Source: an uncultured delta proteobacterium (GTDB taxonomy: Bacteria > Desulfobacterota > Desulfobulbia > Desulfobulbales > Desulfocapsaceae). From it: a stretch of 64,000 nucleotides of DNA. Position numbers and translations under genes: made by a program. The notes under the pieces were generated by a model that saw only the letters and a list, made by a program, of their open reading frames with translations, was not told the origin of the DNA and did not search any database. The stretch is from assembly GCA_903875445.1 (NCBI GenBank), contig CAIQWD010000059.1, positions 97,593-161,592 on the forward strand, written 5' to 3'. This document shows, piece by piece, positions 7,486 to 16,075 of the stretch (positions are counted from its first letter, which is position 1; the number at the start of each line of letters is the position of its first letter).

Positions 7486-9063
7486 ATGAACCGACCCAAC
7501 CCCATCCGCTTTTCCCTGCGCACCAAGTTCATCATCTTTATCGGTGCGATCATTTCCGCCTTCTACCTCTTCATGCTCTACCGTACCGCTATCTTCGACG
7601 AAAAGATGATCCTCAGGCAGGCCGAACAGCAGGCCAGGATGCTCTACAAGCAGATTCTCCTCACCAGACAGTGGGCTTCGGATCACAATGGTCTCTTCAT
7701 CATGCAACGACAAGGCGTCGAGGCCAACCCCTACCTCGACCTGCCGACCATCACCGATACCCTTGGCCACACCTATTTCATGCGCAATCCGGCGATGATC
7801 ACCAGGGAACTAGCGGCCTACGCGAAAAAGGACGGCCTCGGCTTTTTCCGGGTTACCAGCCTGCAACCTGTCAATCCGGAGAACTTCCCCGATGCCTTCG
7901 AAAAAGCCGCTCTTGAAAGCTTTATCCAGGGCCGTCAGGAAGTTATCGATGTTGATCAGAGCGAGATGGGCAAGGTGGTCCGTTTCATTGCCCCGCTGTT
8001 GGTGACGGAATCGTGCCTCGGCTGCCACGCCAAGCATGGCTACAGTCTGGGTGATATCCGGGGAGGCTTGTCCATCACCATCCCCATCGACTGGGCCCGG
8101 GATCTGATAGACAAAAATATCAAGGCGCTGATCTTTATCGCCGTGGCCAGCATTGCTATTGTCACCGTTGCCCTGTTTCTTATGTTCGAGGTGCTGATCG
8201 TCCACCGGATTCGCAATCTCTCGCTTGCCATGGCCAAATTTCCCGACGAATCTCCGGAACGCTATCTCCCGCCGTCACGCTTTAAGGATGAACTCGACGC
8301 GGTTTTCACCAACTTCATCGTCTTCTGCAAGCGGCTGACCAAATCCCAGGAAGAGCTGCTCAATACCAAGGCCCAGGCGCATCTCAGCGAAAAGATGGCG
8401 AGCCTCGGCATCCTTACTTCGGGGATTGCCCATGAGGTCAACAATCCGCTGGGAGGCATGCTCAACTGCGTCAAATCGATGCGCGAAAACCCCGCCGACC
8501 GTGAGCTGGTGGAACGCTATCTGCCCCTTCTCGACAAGGGGCTGCGGCAGATCGAAACGATCATGCGCCAGCTGCTCAACTTCGGCCGGATGGAGCCCCT
8601 GCATATCCGCAGGGTTGATGTCCGTACCCTGGTCGAGGAATGCGCCATGCTGCTTTCCTATAAGTTGAAGGATATCGAACTGACCACCGCCATTGAGGTC
8701 TTAGGCGGCTATATGCTGGACGCCGAAGCCCTGAAGCAGATCATCATCAATATCGGCCTGAACGCCATCCAGGCCATGCCGACGGGCGGCAGACTGAGCA
8801 TCTCCTGCCGGGAAGAAGCAGACCACCTGGTTCTTATCTTTCTTGACACCGGCATGGGCATAAGCGAGGAAAACCTGCCCTATATCTTCGATCCCTTCTT
8901 CACCACCAAAGGGGTCGGCGGAGGCACCGGCCTTGGTCTGGCCGTGACCTATTCTCTGGTGCAGCGGATGAACGGCCGGATCAGTATTGACAGCAAGGCA
9001 GGGCACGGCACAACCTTCACCATCGCTATCCCGGTCGGCTCAAATGCCCAAACGATGACATGA
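7486..9063 (+). CDS. Membrane sensor histidine kinase with a periplasmic heme-c (Tll0287-like) domain
   Basis: Two membrane helices (near residues 12-30 and 215-240) flank a periplasmic domain of the DUF3365/Tll0287-like type. That domain carries a CLGCH heme-c motif near residue 178. The cytoplasmic part has a linker, a phospho-acceptor segment GIAHEVNNPLGG (His near 316) and an HATPase domain with N and G boxes (LNAIQAMP, DTGMGISEENLP, GGTGLGLAV). This architecture fits sensing of redox state or a heme ligand such as NO or nitrite (inference). I chose the ATG at 7486. The frame is open from 7420 and the start is not decided by a strong ribosome site. It forms a pair with the response regulator 65 bp downstream and is divergent from nap. 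Confidence 0.9.
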   Translation: MNRPNPIRFSLRTKFIIFIGAIISAFYLFMLYRTAIFDEKMILRQAEQQARMLYKQILLTRQWASDHNGLFIMQRQGVEANPYLDLPTITDTLGHTYFMRNPAMITRELAAYAKKDGLGFFRVTSLQPVNPENFPDAFEKAALESFIQGRQEVIDVDQSEMGKVVRFIAPLLVTESCLGCHAKHGYSLGDIRGGLSITIPIDWARDLIDKNIKALIFIAVASIAIVTVALFLMFEVLIVHRIRNLSLAMAKFPDESPERYLPPSRFKDELDAVFTNFIVFCKRLTKSQEELLNTKAQAHLSEKMASLGILTSGIAHEVNNPLGGMLNCVKSMRENPADRELVERYLPLLDKGLRQIETIMRQLLNFGRMEPLHIRRVDVRTLVEECAMLLSYKLKDIELTTAIEVLGGYMLDAEALKQIIINIGLNAIQAMPTGGRLSISCREEADHLVLIFLDTGMGISEENLPYIFDPFFTTKGVGGGTGLGLAVTYSLVQRMNGRISIDSKAGHGTTFTIAIPVGSNAQTMT

Positions 9064-9128
9064 AAAGAAATCGCTGTGCTTGCCGGTGGGCGCAGTCCCC
9101 CCTACTCCCTCAACCTCAATGAATAACT

Positions 9129-10466
9129 ATGCCGAGAATCCTCCTAGCAGAAGACGATGAGATCATGCGCATCTCCATCTCCGACCGTCTGAAAAAATAC
9201 GGCTGGCAGGTCGATGAGGCGAAAGACGGACGCCAGGCCATGGGCCTCTACGAGAAGAACCACTACCATCTGATCATCTCCGATATCCGCATGCCGGGCA
9301 TGAGCGGCCTCACCCTCTTACAAAACGTGCGGCAGCAGAATAGCGATACCGACATCATCATCATGACCGCCTACGGCTCGGTCGATGATGCCATCAGCTG
9401 TCTGCGGCAGGGGGCGACCGACTATATCCTCAAGCCCTTCGATATCGACGATTTGATCATCCGCGTCACCCGCCTCCTTGATCAACAGTCGATGAAAGCC
9501 AAGTGCGAGGTCCTTGAGGCCTCCTGCAAATCACTCCATGACCGGACACTCTTTGGTAAAAGTGCAGCCATGCAGCGGGTCTATGCTTTGATCCGACAGG
9601 TGGCTCCGACCACCTCGACGATATTCATCACAGGGGAATCGGGAACCGGCAAGGAACTGGCGGCGAGAGCCATCCACAAGGCAAGTCCGCGCCATGATAA
9701 GCCCTTTGTCTCCATCAACTGCCCGGCTATCCCGGACGGTCTCATAGAATCGGAACTCTTCGGCCACGAACGGGGCGCCTTTACCGGCGCGGACCAGCGT
9801 CGCAAAGGAAAATTTGAACTGGCTGACGGCGGGACACTGCTGCTTGACGAACTCGGCGACCTCCCCGGCCCGCTCCAAGCCAAGTTGCTTAGGGTTCTCC
9901 AGGAAAGCCAGATAGAACGAGTCGGCGGCAGTAAAAGCATCCGGGTGGATGTCCGGATCATCTCTTGCACCTCCAAAGACCTGCAGAAGGAGGTCGAGGC
10001 CGGACGCTTTCGTCAGGACCTCCTCTACCGCCTCCAGGTCATCCCGCTGAAAATGCCGGCGCTGCGGGAGCACCGGGAAGATATCGACGAACTTTGCCGG
10101 ATCTTCCTCCACGAATTGGGCAGCCGGCATGGTCGCAATGTGGGTATCAGTAAAGAGGCGATCCATCACCTCGAACAGTACGATTTTCCAGGAAATGTAC
10201 GGGAACTGCAGAACATTATGGAAAGGGCGTCGGTGCTCTGCCGGGGAAGCGAAATCACCCCAATTGATCTGCCCTATGAGATCTCCGAGATCGCCGCCGC
10301 ACCGACGGCGTCGTTCTGCCTCAGCGATAAACTCGCTGTCGCCGAAAAAGGTTTTGTGCAACAGGCCTTACTGGCAAGCGGCGGCAACCGGACTGAAGCG
10401 GCCCACCTGCTCGGCATCAGCCGAAAGAACCTCTGGGAGAAAATGCGCCAGTTGCAACTTGACTGA
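9129..10466 (+). CDS. NtrC-family sigma-54 response regulator for nap and nrf
   Basis: Three domains are present. A receiver domain has the phospho-acceptor Asp in LIISDIRMPG (near residue 52). An AAA+ domain has Walker A GESGTGKE and the sigma-54 contact loop GAFTGA (near 215). A C-terminal Fis-type helix-turn-helix is seen in GGNRTEAAHLLGISRKNLWE. It should activate the -24/-12 promoters. The only two such promoters I found in this region, in front of nap and nrf, both carry the paired palindromes, so I infer these are its targets. 445 residues is the usual length. Confidence 0.95.
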   Translation: MPRILLAEDDEIMRISISDRLKKYGWQVDEAKDGRQAMGLYEKNHYHLIISDIRMPGMSGLTLLQNVRQQNSDTDIIIMTAYGSVDDAISCLRQGATDYILKPFDIDDLIIRVTRLLDQQSMKAKCEVLEASCKSLHDRTLFGKSAAMQRVYALIRQVAPTTSTIFITGESGTGKELAARAIHKASPRHDKPFVSINCPAIPDGLIESELFGHERGAFTGADQRRKGKFELADGGTLLLDELGDLPGPLQAKLLRVLQESQIERVGGSKSIRVDVRIISCTSKDLQKEVEAGRFRQDLLYRLQVIPLKMPALREHREDIDELCRIFLHELGSRHGRNVGISKEAIHHLEQYDFPGNVRELQNIMERASVLCRGSEITPIDLPYEISEIAAAPTASFCLSDKLAVAEKGFVQQALLASGGNRTEAAHLLGISRKNLWEKMRQLQLD

Positions 10467-10556
10467 AGGTAAGAGTTTCGAACCCAGCCCTCATACAGGC
10501 GGGATGGGAATTTTGTCCGTCTTTTTTCTTTGACGTGGCAGTCTTTTGCCGACAGC

Positions 10557-11093
10557 CTATAGCCAAAACTCAGGATATTTGCGGGTCTTGGGGATATTGT
10601 TGACGATGAGGGCGACAAGAAGCATGACTGCTGCCCCCAGGGCAACGGGCATGAATACGTAAAGATACCCGAGATTATGCACACTCTCACCACCGATCAC
10701 GGCAATCAGGGCCGTGGCACCGCCCGGCGGATGGAGGGTCTTGGTGAGATGCATGAGGGCGATCGAGGTGGCAACAGCCAAGGCCGCCGCCAGCCAGGGT
10801 TGTCCACCGAACCACAGGTAGGCGGTGACCCCGATAAAGGCTGAAAGGATATGGCCGCCCAACAGGTTACGCGGCTGGGCCAGAGGGCTGCGCACGGCTC
10901 CGTAAATGAGTACCGCCGATGCGCCGAAGGAGCCGATGAGCATGAGTAAGCCCTTCTCGTCAACCAGCCGGTAATGCAGCAGAGCAACTGCGGCAATGCC
11001 AAGAAAACTGCCAACCCATGACCAGCAGACCTCTACCAAACTCACCCGAGGTGGGCTCTGGCCACTGCCTTTCATTTTTTCTAAAAAGAGCAT
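10557..11093 (-). CDS. HPP-family integral membrane protein
   Basis: About four hydrophobic segments and the family signature LHPPGGATAL. HPP proteins are small membrane proteins. Plant members have been linked to chloroplast nitrite import, but bacterial roles are open. I use the ATG at 11093, preceded by TAGAGG. The frame can be extended to a TTG at 11120. It follows the CBS gene on the same strand with its start just after the CBS stop. HPP and CBS domains are often fused in one protein, which supports a functional pair. Confidence 0.85.
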   Translation of the reverse strand: MLFLEKMKGSGQSPPRVSLVEVCWSWVGSFLGIAAVALLHYRLVDEKGLLMLIGSFGASAVLIYGAVRSPLAQPRNLLGGHILSAFIGVTAYLWFGGQPWLAAALAVATSIALMHLTKTLHPPGGATALIAVIGGESVHNLGYLYVFMPVALGAAVMLLVALIVNNIPKTRKYPEFWL

Positions 11094-11104
11094 ATTATCG
11101 GCCT

Positions 11105-11710
11105 CTACCGGGAGAAACAATAGGAGTTGACCAGATCTGTGCGGGTGACTATTCCTATCGGCCTGCCATCTCCGTCGACAATAGGCAGACGATTGATTCG
11201 CTTGTCGATAAAGAGAGCGGAAATAGTGCCGATAGTCATGTCATGCCCAGCGGTTATGGCCGGTGCAGTCATGATCTCCCCGATACTGTGATTACGCAGG
11301 AGTGTCGCCACGCAGCCCTTATTGTTCAGGCAGTGGGCGATGATCTGCATGAAAGAGGCGGCTTTGCCAACACCCATCTTCGCAAGAAAATCCTTCTCCG
11401 ACACCACTCCGACAACTTTCCCTTCGGCGTCGACGACGGGTGCTCCGGAAATCTTTTTGTCGGCAAGAAAGGTTGCGGCTTGCCGCAGGTCCATGGCCGA
11501 TTCGAGACAGTGCACTTCCTTGGTCATTATATCAGCCGCCTTCCGAGAATCCATTATCCGGGTAACGGCGTGACGATAAGCAAACTGAAAGATCTCTTTG
11601 AAATCACCTGGGCTGATGTCTAAATATCCCTGGATATCGCTCATCGCCTCAAGGATATCCCCTTCGGAAATGTTTAATGGGCTGCATAAATCAGCTTCTT
11701 TTTGTGGCAT
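11105..11710 (-). CDS. CBS-domain-pair protein coupled to the HPP protein
   Basis: Soluble protein with a helical N-terminal segment of about 55 residues and two CBS motifs (DIMTKEVHCLES...GVVSEKDFL and EIMTAPAITAG...GIVTRTDLV). CBS pairs bind adenine nucleotides and usually gate or regulate a partner. The gene next to it suggests the HPP membrane protein is that partner (inference). A good AGGAGGG ribosome site precedes the ATG at 11710. An NNR/DNR-like box lies about 75 bp upstream. Confidence 0.85.
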   Translation of the reverse strand: MPQKEADLCSPLNISEGDILEAMSDIQGYLDISPGDFKEIFQFAYRHAVTRIMDSRKAADIMTKEVHCLESAMDLRQAATFLADKKISGAPVVDAEGKVVGVVSEKDFLAKMGVGKAASFMQIIAHCLNNKGCVATLLRNHSIGEIMTAPAITAGHDMTIGTISALFIDKRINRLPIVDGDGRPIGIVTRTDLVNSYCFSR

Positions 11711-11778
11711 TGGATCCCTCCTGTTTTTGGCGGAATTGTCTGGAGTACATATCCAAACAGATAGTTTGGCATTTGTGT

Positions 11779-11792
11779 TTGACTTAGGTCAA
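11779..11792. promoter_or_regulatory. NNR/DNR-type CRP-FNR box
   Basis: TTGACTTAGGTCAA is a perfect TTGAC-N4-GTCAA dyad, the form seen for NO-responsive CRP/FNR regulators. On the minus strand a -10-like TATGTA lies at 11751-11746, so the dyad would centre at about -41.5 to -46, a class II activator position for the CBS-HPP operon. A second dyad, CCAAAC-N5-GTTTGG, is at 11753-11769. Confidence 0.5.
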
Positions 11793-11882
11793 TCAGATTG
11801 TCAAAAGAGTTTGCTAGCATATAATTACATAGGAAGTAATAGGTTTTGTCGATTCAAATTTGCTTATTAAAGGAGAGTGCGG

Positions 11883-12569
11883 ATGAATATTCATTACATT
11901 CAACATGTGGCGTTTGAAGGATTAGGCAGCATCGAGCCTTGGGTTCAACAAAATGCCCATTTTCTGACAGGAACTCGACCATACCTCAATGAAGAATTTC
12001 CACCTATTGAAGATATTGATATGTTAGTAGTGATGGGCGGTCCGATGAACATCTACGAAGAAAGCAAATATCCTTGGCTGGTGGAAGAAAAAAGGTTCCT
12101 TGACAAAGCGATCAGCAAGGGTCGGTCGGTCTTAGGCATTTGTCTTGGCGCGCAACTCCTTGCAGGTGTGCTTGGTGCGCGAGTATATGCCAACAAAAAC
12201 AAAGAAATAGGCTGGTTTCCGGTGGAAACGACAGAAAATGCGCGCACCAGCACCCTGTTCAATACCTTTCCTCAGTGTCTGGAAGCGTTTCACTGGCACG
12301 GTGATACCTTCGATATTCCACAAGGGGCCAAGCAGATAGCTCGCAGCGCCGGCTGTGAAAATCAGGCTTTTGTTTATGATGAAAGAATTGTCGGGTTGCA
12401 ATTTCATCTCGAAACAACCCTTGCGAGTGCCCAACAACTTATTGCCAACTGCGCTGACGAAATTGTCCCTGGACCTTACATTCAGGAAGTTCAGGAAATG
12501 GTTGCCAATAAACAGGGTTTTGCTGTTATCAATAGCACTCTGCAGGAATTGCTGGGCAAGATGTGGTAA
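11883..12569 (+). CDS. Class I glutamine amidotransferase-like protein
   Basis: Stand-alone GATase1 domain with the nucleophile elbow GICLGAQLLAG (Cys near 80) and the His-Glu pair in GLQFHLETT (near 175). Such proteins resemble the GMP synthase glutaminase subunit and include gamma-glutamyl hydrolases and GuaA-like proteins of unknown substrate. I chose ATG 11883, 7 nt behind AGGAG, over the upstream GTG at 11877. The base composition is more A+T-rich than its neighbours. Confidence 0.85.
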   Translation: MNIHYIQHVAFEGLGSIEPWVQQNAHFLTGTRPYLNEEFPPIEDIDMLVVMGGPMNIYEESKYPWLVEEKRFLDKAISKGRSVLGICLGAQLLAGVLGARVYANKNKEIGWFPVETTENARTSTLFNTFPQCLEAFHWHGDTFDIPQGAKQIARSAGCENQAFVYDERIVGLQFHLETTLASAQQLIANCADEIVPGPYIQEVQEMVANKQGFAVINSTLQELLGKMW

Positions 12570-12681
12570 CATTTCTCTTTGCGCATCACCTAACAAATTA
12601 CCTGACAAATTACGTCCCATTATTTATCCCCAAAAGTTAGTCTTTGACAACGGCTGAAATATCAACACCCGGAGAAAGAGC

Positions 12682-14073
12682 ATGACCCATGAATACGACA
12701 TCATAATCCTCGGCGCCGGCACCACCGCCTTTGCCGGAGCGCGCATCGCCGCCGCGGCCGGCAAGAAGGTGGCAATGATCGAGCAATCGCATATCGGCGG
12801 CACCTGTATCAACTGGGGTTGTATTCCGAGCAAGACCTTGATCCACAAGGCCGAAATGTACCACGCGGCCCGCAAGGGGATGCGCTGGGGCTTGAATCTG
12901 CAAGCCGGATCCCCGGATTGCGGCACTTTGATGCCCCTCAAGGAAGCGGCGGTGGAGACGATACGAACCAGCCACTACCAGCACGAATTGAACACTTCCG
13001 AGAATATCGATCTCATCCATGGTCGTGCCCGATTCTTTTCCCGCCAGGAAATCCAGGTCGACAAAGAGCGCTACCGGGCGCCGCATATCCTCATCGCCAC
13101 TGGCGGCAGGCCGCGTAGCGTCGAACTCCCCGGCCTTGCGACGGTAAATCATCTCAACAGCCATAGCGCCATGCACCTCCCCTGCTTTCCCGAGTCGATT
13201 ACCATTCTCGGCGGCGGGGTTATTGCCCTGGAGATGGGGCAGATGTTTGCCCGCTTCGGCACCCGGGTGACCATCCTCGAACGCGGCCCGCGCCTGCTCA
13301 CCGAATTCGACCAGCGCCTCACCGAGCAATTCCGGCAGATGCTGCAGCGGGACGGAGTGGAAATCTTCTGCAATATAGTGGCCGAGCGGGTGGAAATGGT
13401 CGGCGTTAAAAGCTGTTTGTATGCCCGCATCAACGGGGCGGAGGTGGCCTTCGTCGCCGAGCGGCTGATGCTCGCCGTCGGCACCGAACCGGCAACCACG
13501 GGGATAGGCCTTGCAGAGATCGGCATTACCACCAATCCGGCCGGGTTCATAAAAGTCGACAGCCAGCTGCGAACCAATATCCCCGGCATCTGGGCGGCAG
13601 GCGATGTCACCGGCCCGCCCATGGTCGCTCCGAACGGGGCGCGGGAGGCACAGATCGCCGTCAGGAACATGCTTTATCCCCAGGCCGGTCATAGGATCGA
13701 TCACCGTTTCTCGCCGATGGCGGTATTCGTCGATCCGGAATTCGCAACAGTCGGCCTCACCCATGAACAGGGGGAAACGCACGGCTACCGGGTGGTCACC
13801 ACCTATCTCCAGCTCGACCGGGTACCGAAGGCCCATGTCATGGGGGAAATGCTCGGCGGCGTGCTGCTCACCGCCGAACAGGGCAGCGGCAAAGTCCTCG
13901 GGGTGCAGCTGCTCTGCCCGCGAGCCGCCGATATCATCCATGAAGCAACGCTTGCAGTTCGCTTCGGCCTGACCGTAGTGGATCTCGCCACAACCGTCCA
14001 CGTCTACCCGAGCATCAGCGATGGCCTCAGGCAGGCGGCCCTCTTAAATGCGACGGAACAGGGCTTGCTGTAA
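12682..14073 (+). CDS. FAD-dependent pyridine nucleotide-disulfide oxidoreductase
   Basis: Flavoprotein of the lipoamide dehydrogenase/mercuric reductase group. It shows an N-terminal FAD fold (IILGAGTTAFAGARIA), the redox-active pair in GGTCINWGCIPSK, an NAD(P) fold (ITILGGGVIALEMGQ) and a dimerisation domain. The C-terminal vicinal cysteines of true mercuric reductases are absent (the protein ends ATEQGLL). No mer or lipoamide genes are nearby, so the substrate is unknown. It may be cotranscribed with the UROD/MetE-like gene 34 bp downstream. Confidence 0.88.
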   Translation: MTHEYDIIILGAGTTAFAGARIAAAAGKKVAMIEQSHIGGTCINWGCIPSKTLIHKAEMYHAARKGMRWGLNLQAGSPDCGTLMPLKEAAVETIRTSHYQHELNTSENIDLIHGRARFFSRQEIQVDKERYRAPHILIATGGRPRSVELPGLATVNHLNSHSAMHLPCFPESITILGGGVIALEMGQMFARFGTRVTILERGPRLLTEFDQRLTEQFRQMLQRDGVEIFCNIVAERVEMVGVKSCLYARINGAEVAFVAERLMLAVGTEPATTGIGLAEIGITTNPAGFIKVDSQLRTNIPGIWAAGDVTGPPMVAPNGAREAQIAVRNMLYPQAGHRIDHRFSPMAVFVDPEFATVGLTHEQGETHGYRVVTTYLQLDRVPKAHVMGEMLGGVLLTAEQGSGKVLGVQLLCPRAADIIHEATLAVRFGLTVVDLATTVHVYPSISDGLRQAALLNATEQGLL

Positions 14074-14107
14074 CGCCCCAGGCCACTTAATTCAAGGAGA
14101 ACACCCC

Positions 14108-15133
14108 ATGCCGATACCCGGAAATCTCTTGACCACGGCGATGGCCGTCATGCCCCATAAAAATGTCGAAGAGGCCCTGAAATTGGCCTTGACCCTGGAT
14201 GTACCGTTTTGGCCGCAACTGCCGAATCTCAGTTACTACGAAGATATGTATGTCCAGGCGGCGGAGCATTTCCCCGGCATTGTTCTCGATCTTGAGAAAA
14301 AAACTCTGCACTTTTCAATGGACAAGTTTATTGGCGAATTTGAAGAGACCATGAGCCGCTTTGACGATCCGTCCTACTTCGATATCAGCGAGCAGTATTC
14401 ACAGGTTTACCACCGATTTTTATCCGAGGATTTCGCAGACAGACCGGCTATTCGCGGCCAGCTGGAAGGGCCGATCAGTTTCGGTTTCAATATCCTTGAC
14501 CAGGACAAACGCCCGATCCTCTTCGATGACTCGATTCGACCCTTTATGTTCGAGTTTATGGCCAAGAGAATCAATGTCCAGCTTGCCCGGCTGAAACAAA
14601 AAAACGCCAATGCCTTCATGTTCATTGACGAACCGGGATTGCAGTTTATATTTTCGGCGATGTCCGGCTATGGCGAACAGAAGGCAAAAAGCGATCTCGA
14701 CGAATTTTTCGCAATGGTCGATGCCCCGAGGGGTATCCATCTGTGCGGCAACCCTGACTGGGATTTCCTCTTGGGCCTTGATATGGATATCCTGTCGATG
14801 GATATCTACACCAATGCCGAGATCTTTGCCAACTGCGCCGGATCGATAAAAAAGTTCTTGGATCGTGGCGGAATAATCGTCTGGGGCATTATCCCGACCG
14901 GTTTTGCCGCATTTTCCAAGGAAAGTCTTGGGTTCCTCAGTATGAAACTGGAAGGCATCTGGCGGCATCTAAGCAAAAAAGGACTGGAGATCGAATACAT
15001 AATTTCCAGAAGCATGCTCTCGCCGGCGACCTGCTGCCTCGTCAATCAGGATGGGGGGCAAACCGTCGAGAAGGCCTTTGCCATGGTAAACTATCTCTCG
15101 CAAAGCCTCAGGGAAAAATACAATTGTCGTTAA
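14108..15133 (+). CDS. UROD/MetE-like barrel protein, possible methyltransferase
   Basis: About 341 residues with the TIM-barrel pattern of the uroporphyrinogen decarboxylase/cobalamin-independent methionine synthase superfamily. Candidate zinc ligands are the HxC of RGIHLCGNPDW and the cysteines of LSPATCCLVN near the C terminus. These match the His-Cys-Cys layout of MetE or MtaA-type methyltransferases. The catalytic Arg/Asp set of true HemE is not evident. I chose ATG 14108, which has AAGGAG in front. It follows the FAD oxidoreductase closely. Methyl donor and acceptor cannot be told from sequence. Confidence 0.75.
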   Translation: MPIPGNLLTTAMAVMPHKNVEEALKLALTLDVPFWPQLPNLSYYEDMYVQAAEHFPGIVLDLEKKTLHFSMDKFIGEFEETMSRFDDPSYFDISEQYSQVYHRFLSEDFADRPAIRGQLEGPISFGFNILDQDKRPILFDDSIRPFMFEFMAKRINVQLARLKQKNANAFMFIDEPGLQFIFSAMSGYGEQKAKSDLDEFFAMVDAPRGIHLCGNPDWDFLLGLDMDILSMDIYTNAEIFANCAGSIKKFLDRGGIIVWGIIPTGFAAFSKESLGFLSMKLEGIWRHLSKKGLEIEYIISRSMLSPATCCLVNQDGGQTVEKAFAMVNYLSQSLREKYNCR

Positions 15134-15298
15134 ACCCAACGGATCTTCCTGACCACCGCACGCTCGTAGGTGGGCTACTTTCACTGGCCTCTGATTATGC
15201 GGGACGATGTTGAAGGGAGTTGTGCTCTTTTTTGGGCAATGGTAAGATGTTCATCATGAAATAAAGTTAAAAAGGCCCTTAGGGCCGAAGAGGAAACC
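15134..15298. other. Intergenic region before the yjf-like cluster
   Basis: Contains a short GGCCCTTAGGGCC palindrome (about 15275-15288) and the ribosome site AGAGGA for the next gene. No gene or RNA is recognised. Confidence 0.4.
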
Positions 15299-15943
15299 AT
15301 GAGCCTTTTTTGGAATAAATCGGCCAAGAACGACCGTCATCCGGGCTATCCCGACCTGCCGCTTGACCTGCGCGTGGGCGCGATCCTCAACCTCGATCTG
15401 GGCGAGATCCTGCGCTACGAGGGCCTGGACCTGACCGTTGCCCTGCCCCAGGAAGAGTTGATCGTCTCCGGAGTGTCCAGCCAGAATCTTTTCGGCATGC
15501 GCATTGCCCGGGTTTACGCTAATCAGGGGGAGGTACGGTGGCTGGTGCAGCTCAACTGCGAGGCCGATGGGACGCCTAAGGACGTAAGCGTGTTCACCTG
15601 CACGCAGGAGATCTATCCTCCCAATGCCGAGGAATGGGACGTCTGGCTCGGCGAGGGTGGTCTGATAGGCGGGCCGGACATCAACGCACCCAACGGTAAG
15701 ACCTATCAACGCGCCTGGGGCCAGGGTCAGTACATGCCCCCGGTTGAGAGCGACGAGGCCGTGTATGCGGACGCCAAGGCCGCGCCCGCCTCCATCGCCC
15801 ACAAGATGATGCTCTACAGCCGTGACCTTGGCGACGAGGCCACGGAGTACATGTTTTTGTCCGCGGACGAAACGCCGGATGAGGCCCTGGTCCGGGTTTG
15901 GGTTGGCGTGAGTATGTTCACGGGCGCCCTCAAGGTGTTTTAA
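15299..15943 (+). CDS. YjfK-like DUF2491 family protein
   Basis: A 214-residue soluble protein with the DUF2491/YjfK layout (PLDLRVGAILNLD near the start, ending WVGVSMFTGALKVF). Function unknown. In enterobacteria yjfK sits with a PspA-like gene (yjfJ) and small membrane proteins. Here it is also followed by a membrane-anchored protein and a PspA-family gene, so the module is conserved. A membrane-stress role is inferred from the PspA partner only. Confidence 0.75.
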   Translation: MSLFWNKSAKNDRHPGYPDLPLDLRVGAILNLDLGEILRYEGLDLTVALPQEELIVSGVSSQNLFGMRIARVYANQGEVRWLVQLNCEADGTPKDVSVFTCTQEIYPPNAEEWDVWLGEGGLIGGPDINAPNGKTYQRAWGQGQYMPPVESDEAVYADAKAAPASIAHKMMLYSRDLGDEATEYMFLSADETPDEALVRVWVGVSMFTGALKVF

Positions 15944-16075
15944 CGCGGCAATCGTGATTGACGTTTTTTTGCGGTTTGCTACGCCTGGCACCGTCGCGGC
16001 TGCCGCCAGGCGGGAAAATTGCCGAGACCGCGACACTCCACTTCACCCAAACGCCGATGTAAGGAGGGGGAAAAC

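Noticed and set aside
12682..14073. Mercuric reductase
   Set aside because: The C-terminal cysteine pair and N-terminal HMA domain are missing and there are no other mer genes.
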